Positions 8,733 through 15,752 of a stretch of 64,000 nucleotides of DNA are shown here, piece after piece. Below the pieces are notes generated by a model, which was not told where the DNA came from, searched no databases, and saw only the letters and a program-made list of their open reading frames with translations. Position 1 is the first letter of the stretch; the number at the start of each line of letters is the position of its first letter. The stretch is from Fimbriimonas ginsengisoli Gsoil 348 (GTDB lineage: Bacteria > Armatimonadota > Fimbriimonadia > Fimbriimonadales > Fimbriimonadaceae), in the NCBI RefSeq assembly GCF_000724625.1, contig NZ_CP007139.1, positions 3,348,001 to 3,412,000 on the forward strand, read 5' to 3'. The position numbers and the translations under genes are program-made.

Positions 8733-8734
8733 GC

Positions 8735-9073
8735 ATGAACGAAATGAAGGAAGCAACCCGGATCGGCTCGGCGATCGAGCAGATCGATGACGTTCTCCAC
8801 CAAAAAGCGCGGCTCGCGATTATGGCTTCGCTCATGGCGGCGGGCGAGTTGGATTTTGGGGCGCTGAAACGAAACCTATCGCTTTCCGACGGCAACCTCT
8901 CGACCCACCTTGCGGTCCTCGAGCGGAACGGTTTTGTGTTGATTCGCAAGGAGTTCGTGCTGCGCAAGCCGCTAACCACTATCGTGCCGACGGAGAAGGG
9001 ACGTTACGCCTTCGAACGGTATGTAGAGGCGCTCGAAGCAGTTCTCCAGTCGATGAAGGAGGCAAAGGGATGA
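8735..9073 (+). CDS. winged-helix transcriptional regulator (HTH_34/MarR-like)
   Basis: A 112-residue protein, start ATG at 8735 with gagg upstream. The core IMASLMAAGELDFGALKRNL, then GNLSTHLAVLERNGFVLIRK, is a helix-turn-helix followed by a wing (LRKPLTTIVPTEKGRYAFERY), matching the winged-helix DNA-binding family often annotated as HTH_34 and related to MarR/ArsR. It has no Cys pair or sensor domain, so the signal is not apparent. The gene lies between the membrane protein at 8127 and the secreted protein at 9070, which it overlaps by four bases. It probably regulates its own operon through the dyad at 8103-8121. Confidence 0.88.
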   Translation: MNEMKEATRIGSAIEQIDDVLHQKARLAIMASLMAAGELDFGALKRNLSLSDGNLSTHLAVLERNGFVLIRKEFVLRKPLTTIVPTEKGRYAFERYVEALEAVLQSMKEAKG

Positions 9074-9564
9074 AAACGAGATGGTTGCCCTTAGGGGCGA
9101 TTTCACTAGGCGTGCTTGCGGCCGGGGGCGTCGCCTACCATGCGATAACAACCCCGACCGTGATTGCGCCCGGCACTTCGGTGCACTTCGACGACTGGTT
9201 TTTCACGGCGAGAAACGCTCGCCGAGTAGGTCGGATTGGCAATTTGGATGCGCCGCCGGGAAAGGCTTTCTATATCGTCGACGTCAACGTCCGAAGCGAG
9301 GCCAAGCGGGTGAGTTTTACCTTCCGACCCGAAAGCGTAAGGATCACGCTCGACGGCCACCAACTCAACCCCGCGGAAGCGGCCCAGCGAGAGCTGCCGC
9401 TCCCATCCGCCGAAATCGAACACGGCGAGCAAGCGACTTATAGCCTAGCTCTCGTCGGTCCGGCTAAGGGCAGGGAACTACGCGTCAAGTTCGAAGCCGG
9501 CGGAATCGGCGAGTGGCTAGACGCGATTCTCGGTGAGAACAAGGAAGTCCTATTCCGACTGTGA
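9070..9564 (+). CDS. anchored or secreted beta-sandwich protein (DUF4352-like)
   Basis: A 164-residue protein with an N-terminal hydrophobic stretch (LPLGAISLGVLAAGGVAYHA, about residues 6-25) that could be a signal peptide or membrane anchor. The rest alternates beta strands: FDDWFFTARNARRV, GKAFYIVDVNVRSEAKRVSF, ESVRITLDGHQLNP, YSLALVGP, LRVKFEAGG. This resembles the small Ig-like DUF4352 domain found in many surface lipoproteins, although the usual lipobox Cys is missing. Overlaps the winged-helix gene by four bases and so belongs to the same operon. Function unknown. Confidence 0.7.
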   Translation: MKTRWLPLGAISLGVLAAGGVAYHAITTPTVIAPGTSVHFDDWFFTARNARRVGRIGNLDAPPGKAFYIVDVNVRSEAKRVSFTFRPESVRITLDGHQLNPAEAAQRELPLPSAEIEHGEQATYSLALVGPAKGRELRVKFEAGGIGEWLDAILGENKEVLFRL

Positions 9565-9571
9565 GGTTGTT

Positions 9572-11050
9572 ATGCTTTGTAATTCAAAGTTCTTTGTCGC
9601 CTGTCTCGTTCTCGTAAACCTTAACACCTCATATGAAACCGCCGATCGTCGCTCTGGAGGGGCGGTAGAGCGACTTCAAGAGATTCGGCAAATCGTGGAA
9701 AAGGAACTCGTAAAGTCCCACACACCCGGCGCATCCGTCGCCGTGGTTCGGTACGGGAAGATCGTCGTGGCCGAGGGATACGGGTTTGCCAACGTCGAGC
9801 TGCATGTGCCTGCAACCGCCGACACAGTTTACGGGCTTCTCTCCGTCTCCAAGCAGTTCACGTCCGCCGCCGTGCTGCTCTTGGAACGCGAAGGAAAGCT
9901 CCGCTTGGACGAACCGATCGGAACGTACCTCCCCGGCTCTCCCGAGGCATGGAAAGCGGTCACCGTCCGTCACCTTCTCAACCACACCTCGGGCATCCCG
10001 GACTACACCGATGTCCATCCGTTCTTTGAAGAGATCGCGCTCGGCCGAACCCCGGACGAACTGCTCAAGCCGGTGCGCGAGGCGCCGCTCATGTTCTCAC
10101 CGGGCTCTAAATGGCGGTACTCCAACTCTAACTACTACTTGCTCGGCCAGATCGTCGAGAGACTCGGAGGGAAGCCATGGAGCGAATTTCTGAAGGAGCG
10201 GATTTTTCGTCCGGCGGGCATGGGAGCGACGCGAGACAACGTTCCGACCGATGTCGTTCCGAACCGCTCCGCCGGATACCACTGGCTCGACGAAAACGCC
10301 GCCCGCCTTCCGGCCTTCGTCACCGGTTACCACGGGCGCGTAAACGTGCTGCAGAACGCGATCTATATTCACCCAAGCAAGATGTGGGCAGCCGGGTCGC
10401 TCCTTTCGACCGTTCGCGACCTCGCCAAGTGGCAGATCGCCCTTGATAAGGGACAGATTCTCCCGCATGAAACCGTAGCCGCGATGGAAAAAGCCGCATC
10501 CCTCCGCGATGGCACATTCGCCCCTTATGGGATTGGGAACGAACTGATGACCGTCGGCAAGCATCGGGTCGCCGGCCATCAGGGGGGAGGGATGGCGTTC
10601 AACTCGACCGTCCTCCGTTTTCCCGACGACCATCTTAGCGTCATCGTTCTAGCCAACCAGACGAGTGCGCCAAGTCGCACGTTGGCGATGCGGATCGCCG
10701 CCCTCTACCTACCGGATCTCGATCCGATGCGAGTTGTACCGCCCCGAGATCCCGACCCAGCGCGTACCGGACGGCTCCGCCAGTTCCTCGTCGATGCGGC
10801 TCTGGGTCACCCCGATGAGTCGATGTTCGCTCCCCAAGCCGCCGACTTAGTCGCCTTCGTTAAGCGAAGCGCACCCCAATTTCTCGGTGAGCTCGGAAAG
10901 CTAAAGTCGTTCAAGTTTCTTTCTTCGGAATCGACCAACCAAAGAACGGTCGTGAGCTATCGGTCGGTTTACGAAAAGAAGACGATCCTTTGGCGCTTCA
11001 CCATGACGAAGGACGACCATATCTCCAACATCGAGCCCGTAGAACAATGA
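9572..11050 (+). CDS. serine hydrolase of the beta-lactamase/penicillin-binding protein family (class C-like)
   Basis: A 492-residue exported protein; the start at 9572 (MLCNSKFFVACLVLVNLN) gives a signal peptide after a gagg ribosome-binding site. The catalytic motifs are all present: S91-V-S-K94 (nucleophile Ser and general-base Lys), Y183-S-N185, and H336-Q-G-G339 in the place of KTG. The body runs to about residue 385 and is followed by an extra about 100-residue domain that ends near residue 490, a layout common in EstB/PBP-like peptidases and esterases. Real beta-lactamase activity is unlikely to be the main role; peptidase or esterase action on the envelope or on peptides is more usual. 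A second copy of the operator-like dyad overlaps its first codons (9575-9589). Confidence 0.9.
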   Translation: MLCNSKFFVACLVLVNLNTSYETADRRSGGAVERLQEIRQIVEKELVKSHTPGASVAVVRYGKIVVAEGYGFANVELHVPATADTVYGLLSVSKQFTSAAVLLLEREGKLRLDEPIGTYLPGSPEAWKAVTVRHLLNHTSGIPDYTDVHPFFEEIALGRTPDELLKPVREAPLMFSPGSKWRYSNSNYYLLGQIVERLGGKPWSEFLKERIFRPAGMGATRDNVPTDVVPNRSAGYHWLDENAARLPAFVTGYHGRVNVLQNAIYIHPSKMWAAGSLLSTVRDLAKWQIALDKGQILPHETVAAMEKAASLRDGTFAPYGIGNELMTVGKHRVAGHQGGGMAFNSTVLRFPDDHLSVIVLANQTSAPSRTLAMRIAALYLPDLDPMRVVPPRDPDPARTGRLRQFLVDAALGHPDESMFAPQAADLVAFVKRSAPQFLGELGKLKSFKFLSSESTNQRTVVSYRSVYEKKTILWRFTMTKDDHISNIEPVEQ

Positions 11051-11111
11051 TCTCCCCGGGCGGGGCCATCCGGACTACGGGCCCGTAACGCCGCAAAGCT
11101 AAAATAGGTGC

Positions 11112-11717
11112 ATGTACATTCCCGGACCCTTTCGAGTGGACGACCCGGAGATCATTCGCCAAGTCGTTGCCGCGAACCCGTTCGCAATGCTCGTTTCGGT
11201 TCAAGAAGGGGTTCCCATGGCGACGCACCTGCCCGTGCTGCTGGTGCAAGAGGAGGGCCAAGACGTTCTCGTCGGCCACGTGGCAAAGGCGAATCCGCAC
11301 TGGCAGGTTTTTGGTTCGACAGCCCTGATGGTCTTTGCCGGGCCGCACGGTTACGTCTCTCCCGCCTGGTATGAGACGGCGCCCAACGTGCCGACCTGGA
11401 ATTACGTGGCTGTCCATGCCTACGGAACTCCGGAAATCGTCGAAGGCGACGAAGCCTTGGAGCACCTGCGGGAGCTTGTAAACGTCTTCGATCCACACCT
11501 GGAAAAGACCAACCCGGAGAGCACCGAGCTCGAATTTCTGCGAAAGAAGATGGCGGGCTTAGTTGCCTTCCGAATGCCGGTCGAGCGCTGGGACGCGAAG
11601 GCAAAGCTCAACCAGAACAAGCCGGAATCCGACCGGCTCGCGGTTCGGGAGCGATACTTGGGCTCGTCCGACCCCCATGAGAGAGCGATGGCCGAAATGA
11701 TGCCGGGCAGATCGTGA
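11112..11717 (+). CDS. paiB: PaiB-family FMN-binding protein
   Basis: A 201-residue protein with the hallmarks of the PaiB/transcriptional-regulator-like flavin-binding family: an N-terminal split-barrel region, the conserved SPAWYETAPNVPTWNYVAVH (residues about 78-97) and the C-terminal KLNQNK segment near residue 160. Family members bind FMN or haem-like ligands; in Bacillus PaiB was linked to negative regulation of protease and sporulation genes, but the biochemical role is not settled. It stands as a single gene between the serine hydrolase and the deacetylase gene. The symbol refers to the family. Confidence 0.92.
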   Translation: MYIPGPFRVDDPEIIRQVVAANPFAMLVSVQEGVPMATHLPVLLVQEEGQDVLVGHVAKANPHWQVFGSTALMVFAGPHGYVSPAWYETAPNVPTWNYVAVHAYGTPEIVEGDEALEHLRELVNVFDPHLEKTNPESTELEFLRKKMAGLVAFRMPVERWDAKAKLNQNKPESDRLAVRERYLGSSDPHERAMAEMMPGRS

Positions 11718-11767
11718 CGTATGTCAGAATCTCGCCGTAGGCTTTGTCCGGCCTACCTTTGGCACCG

Positions 11768-12472
11768 ATGGCCGTTCCGATCCTCATGTATCACAAGGTC
11801 GCGCCGGTAGATCCGCGTTCGACGCTAAAGGGTCACTACGTCTCGCCACGGCTCTTCGAGAAGCAAATGTCTGCGCTCGCTTCGCGCGGATTTACAGCAA
11901 TTCCTCTGAATTCCCTCTTAACCGGAGACATTGCGCCACGCTCTTTCGTTATCACTTTCGACGATGGCTACGAGAATTTCCATAGGTACGCTCTTCCCAT
12001 CCTCGTACGTCACGGATTTCAAGCCACCGTGTTCCTCGTCGCCAACGCGATCGGGGGAACGAACCGGTGGGATTCGGAGGCTGGGGACGTTGAGGAACGC
12101 CTAATGACCCTGGAGCAGATACGGGATGCGGGGAAGCAGGGGACCCAATTTGGATCTCACACACTGGACCATGCCGACCTACCGGCGATCGGCGAAGCGG
12201 AGGCTTGGCGTCAGATCTCCGAAAGCCGGGAAGTGCTGGGCGGTCTGCTAGGGACCGATATCGAAGCCTTTTGTTATCCCTACGGGAGAAAGAATCCGGC
12301 CGTCCGGGAGATGGTCGTTCGGGCCGGATATCGCTTGGCTTGCTCCACCGAGAAGGGGGCGAACAATCGGGAGACCGATCCGTTCGCCTTGCGAAGAATA
12401 AACATACGTCGCGACACGTCTCTTCCAGTGTTCCTCTATAAGCTTTGGAGGGACGCTCGGAACGATGGCTAG
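11768..12472 (+). CDS. polysaccharide deacetylase (NodB-like)
   Basis: A 234-residue protein. I start it at the ATG at 11768 (MAVPILMYHKVAP); an in-frame TTG lies eight codons earlier. It has the NodB metal-site motifs: TFDDGY (about residues 67-72), and SHTLDH (about 130-135) for the zinc His pair, then CYPYGRKN. These enzymes remove N-acetyl groups from envelope or extracellular polysaccharide. There is no signal peptide, so it probably acts on a cytoplasmic or membrane-side intermediate. Its end overlaps the start of a glycosyltransferase by eight bases, which ties both to polysaccharide or glycan synthesis. Confidence 0.92.
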   Translation: MAVPILMYHKVAPVDPRSTLKGHYVSPRLFEKQMSALASRGFTAIPLNSLLTGDIAPRSFVITFDDGYENFHRYALPILVRHGFQATVFLVANAIGGTNRWDSEAGDVEERLMTLEQIRDAGKQGTQFGSHTLDHADLPAIGEAEAWRQISESREVLGGLLGTDIEAFCYPYGRKNPAVREMVVRAGYRLACSTEKGANNRETDPFALRRINIRRDTSLPVFLYKLWRDARNDG

Positions 12473-13592
12473 TCCCCTCTCCATTCTCCAGGTCTGCAGC
12501 GCCAGCCAGGCCACGTACGGCGCGGTTCAGAGTTTGATGACTTTGGCGGTCGCCCAGCGTGAGGCGGGCCACCGCGTCGAGTTCGCGACCTTCAAGGGCA
12601 AACGCTTCGGATCACAGGTCGAAGCCGCCGGATTCCGCGTTCACGAGGTCGCCGTGCGGGCGAAAATCGACCCGGTCGCCATCGCGGTTATGCGGGGGGT
12701 GATGCTTCGCGGTGGTTTCGACATCGTCCACACTCACCTCTCCACTTCTAGCGTGAACGGTTGCCTCGCTGCGCGCTCCGCCCGCGTACCATCGGTCGCA
12801 ACCGTGCACGGGATGAGCGGCAAGCTGTCATTCGTTGGCGCCGACCACCTGATCGCGGTTTCTCAACAGGTAAAGGATCACCTCGTGGAACAGGGAGTTC
12901 GGGAGGAGAAGATTACCGTGGTCTATAACGGCCTAGAAATGGAGGAACCGAGTCTGGACCGCGACGCGGCGCGGACCCGTCTCGGCCTCTCTCCCGACGC
13001 GATCGTCCTCGGGACGATCGCGCGGGTCACACCCGCGAAAGGGATCGACGACGCCCTTCGGGCAGTGGCAATAATGGCCCCCAAGATCCCCCGGCTACGA
13101 TATCTCGTCGTAGGGGACGGCGACGGCCTACCGGCCTGTCGAAAACTTGCCCAAGATCTTCAGATCTCCGACCGTGTGACCTTCCTCGGATACCGAACCG
13201 ACATTGCAAACTGCCTGGACACGATGGACATGTTCCTGTTCCCATCGCACAAGGAAGCGATGGGAATCGCGCTCGTGGAGGCGATGTGGGCCGGCCTGCC
13301 GACCGTGGCTACCCGTATCGGGGGTATTCCCGAGGTCATCACTCCCCAATGTGGGATTCTGGTCCCCTCCCACAATCCCGAAGCGGTCGCCAAGGCGACC
13401 ATGGAACTGCTCGACGACGACGCCTTGCGAGACCGCATGGGCGCCGCGGCCGGACATCGGGCGCGCACCGTTTTTAGCAGCCAGTCGATGCGCGAGGCGA
13501 CCGACTGGGTCTACCGGTCGATGCTGGGCCAGGGGCTCCCGATCCCTCAGCCGTCGCCGAAGAGCCGGCGGTCAGGCCACCGGCGGCGCTAA
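12465..13592 (+). CDS. GT-B glycosyltransferase, family 4
   Basis: A 375-residue protein with two Rossmann-like halves. The N-terminal half starts with ILQVCSASQATYGAVQSLM and the C-terminal half carries the donor-binding signature of GT4 enzymes: GTIARVTPAKG (about residue 183), then LFPSHKEAMGIALVEAMWAG, and GGIPEVI at about 286-292. It would transfer a nucleotide-activated sugar to a lipid- or glycan-linked acceptor at the inner face of the membrane. It overlaps the polysaccharide deacetylase by eight bases and is followed after 17 bases by leuB. The basic Pro/Arg C-terminal tail could bind membrane. Confidence 0.92.
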   Translation: MASPLSILQVCSASQATYGAVQSLMTLAVAQREAGHRVEFATFKGKRFGSQVEAAGFRVHEVAVRAKIDPVAIAVMRGVMLRGGFDIVHTHLSTSSVNGCLAARSARVPSVATVHGMSGKLSFVGADHLIAVSQQVKDHLVEQGVREEKITVVYNGLEMEEPSLDRDAARTRLGLSPDAIVLGTIARVTPAKGIDDALRAVAIMAPKIPRLRYLVVGDGDGLPACRKLAQDLQISDRVTFLGYRTDIANCLDTMDMFLFPSHKEAMGIALVEAMWAGLPTVATRIGGIPEVITPQCGILVPSHNPEAVAKATMELLDDDALRDRMGAAAGHRARTVFSSQSMREATDWVYRSMLGQGLPIPQPSPKSRRSGHRRR

Positions 13593-13609
13593 CCGGGTCA
13601 TAATCGGCC

Positions 13610-14695
13610 ATGTCAAGGAACATCGCCGTCCTGCCGGGTGACGGCATCGGGCCGGAAGTAACCGCTGAAGCCGTGAAGGTGCTGAAGGCGACCGGAGCCT
13701 CTTTTGAGTTCGAAACCGCGCTGGTGGGCGGCGCCGCTTACGACGACGGGGGACATCCGTTGCCGGCCGCCACGCTCGACCTGTGCCGTAAATCGGACGC
13801 CGTCCTTTTAGGCGCGGTGGGCGGCCCCCGGTACGACCAGATCCAGCCTCCGACGCTTCGCCCCGAGGTCGGCGCCCTTTTGCCGCTCCGGTCGGAGCTC
13901 AATCTCTACGCCAACGTCCGGCCCGCCAAAACTCTGCGGCCGCTCATGCAGGCCAGCCCGCTCAAGATGAGAGCCGGATCGATGGTCGACCTCGTCGTAA
14001 TGCGCGAGCTCACCGGCGGCATCTACTTTGCCAAGCCGCGCGAGAGGCGAGATAACGGCGCGACCGCCGTCGACACCTGTATCTATCATCGGCACGAAGT
14101 GGAACGCATCGCAAACCGGGCCTTCCAGATCGCACGGCAACGCCGGCGGGAGATCGTGAGCGTCGACAAGGCAAACGTCTTGGAGACGAGCCGCCTGTGG
14201 CGCGAGGTGGTCACCGAAATGGCCGCCAAAAACCCAGACGTGAAGGTAACCCACATGCTGGTCGATAACTGCGCCATGCAACTCATCCGCGAACCGGCTC
14301 AGTTCGACGTGATCCTCACGGAAAACATGTTCGGAGACATCCTGTCCGACGAGGCTTCCATGATCACCGGCTCGCTCGGACTCCTCCCATCGGCTTCGTT
14401 GAGCGACGAAAAGGCGGGCAAGGTCTTTGGCCTGTATGAGCCCGTTCACGGGTCCGCACCGGACATCGCCGGGCAGGGGCGCGCCAACCCGATCGCCGCA
14501 ATTCTAAGCACCGCCCTCATGCTCCGTTACTCGTTCGACGACGACCGGGGGGCGAGACGAATCGAGGACGCCGTTGAGCACGCGCTCGATGCGGGACTTC
14601 GAACCGCGGACATCTTCGAGAAGGGCTGCAATCTCGTTTCGACGAGGGAAATGGGCGACGCCATCGCCTTCCGGCTTCAAAGTGCGGCCCTCTAG
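13610..14695 (+). CDS. leuB: 3-isopropylmalate dehydrogenase
   Basis: A 361-residue protein of the normal LeuB length. N-terminal IAVLPGDGIGPEV, the VGGPRYDQ segment near residue 72, the Arg-rich substrate loop (LRSELNLYANVRPA), RELTGGIYF, the catalytic Lys in VDKANVL, and the metal-binding FGDILSDEASM (about 242-252) followed by EPVHGSAPDIAGQG all match the family. It oxidises 3-isopropylmalate with NAD in leucine synthesis. No leuA or leuCD is nearby, so the pathway genes are scattered. The end overlaps the convergent small membrane protein gene by four bases. Confidence 0.97.
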   Translation: MSRNIAVLPGDGIGPEVTAEAVKVLKATGASFEFETALVGGAAYDDGGHPLPAATLDLCRKSDAVLLGAVGGPRYDQIQPPTLRPEVGALLPLRSELNLYANVRPAKTLRPLMQASPLKMRAGSMVDLVVMRELTGGIYFAKPRERRDNGATAVDTCIYHRHEVERIANRAFQIARQRRREIVSVDKANVLETSRLWREVVTEMAAKNPDVKVTHMLVDNCAMQLIREPAQFDVILTENMFGDILSDEASMITGSLGLLPSASLSDEKAGKVFGLYEPVHGSAPDIAGQGRANPIAAILSTALMLRYSFDDDRGARRIEDAVEHALDAGLRTADIFEKGCNLVSTREMGDAIAFRLQSAAL

Positions 14696-15015
14696 CGGTG
14701 CCGGGTAACGCGAGGGACGAGATACAGCGTCCCCAGCCCCGGCAACGCGACCGCGCCCAGGATCGAGGTCAGAACGAACGTTGGGTAGTGGGTGAAGAAG
14801 AGGCCGAGATAGAGCCCGCTGCCGCCGCCGGTCAAGGCGAGAAGGATGCTGCAGATGATGAGGAGGCAGCCGTCGTTCTCGCTTCCCGCGCCCTTCGCCG
14901 CCCGCATTCCCACGAATGAGAAGAAGGCGGCGCTCAAAAACCACGAGAGCGCAATGATCCAGTAAGCCCCGCCGGTGGCGAGCCAGTCGTAGCCGGGCGT
15001 TTGAGATGGGTTCAC
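14692..15015 (-). CDS. small membrane protein with three helices
   Basis: A 107-residue protein with three hydrophobic segments at about residues 18-38 (WIIALSWFLSAAFFSFVG), 49-72 (CLLIICSILLALTGG) and 80-100. It has no recognised domain. It lies three bases downstream of a secreted DNRLRE-type protein on the same strand and converges with leuB with a four-base overlap. The clear amphipathic/hydrophobic pattern and correct spacing support coding, but function is unknown. Confidence 0.65.
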   Translation of the reverse strand: MNPSQTPGYDWLATGGAYWIIALSWFLSAAFFSFVGMRAAKGAGSENDGCLLIICSILLALTGGGSGLYLGLFFTHYPTFVLTSILGAVALPGLGTLYLVPRVTRHR

Positions 15016-15018
15016 GGC

Positions 15019-15669
15019 CTACTCGAAGGTGAGGACGAGCCGCGGCCTCACCGTCGCATCCCGCTCGTCGCGGCTATAGAATTTATAGATTCCGGTTCGG
15101 CCCAGGGTCGCCATATCGATCGTGGACGTGAGGGCGAGGGCCATCTGCTTCGAAGGCGAACCTAGGGCGGCCGCGAGGTACTTGCCGAAGTCGTTCGGCC
15201 CCTTCATGAGGTCGATCTCGATCGGCGCCGGCTTGTCCGCCACAAGCTTTTCCGGCGCGCCGACGCCGAAGACATCCAGCTTCTCACGCTTGGGTAACAG
15301 CTTCCCCAGGCTCTCGAATTCCCAGCTCTTTTCCGTGAAATCGGGAGCCAAGGGTCGCGCCTGAAGGGGGGCCGCTTTTGCCTGCTCCAGCGTGTAGCCG
15401 GGATTGGCGATATTCGTCAGCACCAGCCTCGCCTTGGTCAGCTTCTTGCCTGCCGGTACGGAAGCGACGTCCCACTTCAGGTACGCCATCGACAACTCCT
15501 CGGCCTCGGTGGCATCCGCGGGCGCCGCCTTCCCCTCGTAACCCCACACCCTGAGGTTGGCGTCATGCGCTCCGTCGCTGGCATGCGGATAGACCCACAC
15601 ATCGTCCGTCGGCGTCAGCTCAACCGTCTGCGGAGCGAGCAAAAGGAAGGCAAGAAGCGGAAGCGTCAT
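15019..15669 (-). CDS. secreted DNRLRE (CBM96-like) domain protein
   Basis: A 216-residue protein with a signal peptide (MTLPLLAFLLLAPQTV). The mature protein opens with PTDDVWVYPHASDGAHDANL, followed by LRVWGYEG, AYLKWDVASVPAGKKLTKA and RLVLTNI, the succession of strands that defines the DNRLRE module, which is a beta-sandwich often placed on secreted polysaccharide-active enzymes. The C-terminal strand (RPRLVLTFE) is also typical. The protein is nearly all module, with no catalytic domain, so it may be a stand-alone binding protein. Followed by a small membrane protein in the same transcript. Confidence 0.75.
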   Translation of the reverse strand: MTLPLLAFLLLAPQTVELTPTDDVWVYPHASDGAHDANLRVWGYEGKAAPADATEAEELSMAYLKWDVASVPAGKKLTKARLVLTNIANPGYTLEQAKAAPLQARPLAPDFTEKSWEFESLGKLLPKREKLDVFGVGAPEKLVADKPAPIEIDLMKGPNDFGKYLAAALGSPSKQMALALTSTIDMATLGRTGIYKFYSRDERDATVRPRLVLTFE

Positions 15670-15752
15670 CGTTTCTTATGATGACGTAACTTGAGGAAGC
15701 GTTAGGCGCTGGACATTAGAGAAGATTGCCAAGGTGTCACCATATAGGAGAC

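Noticed and set aside
11744-11767. Upstream TTG start for the polysaccharide deacetylase
   Set aside because: Adds eight residues of unlikely sequence without an RBS; the ATG at 11768 gives the normal N-terminus.
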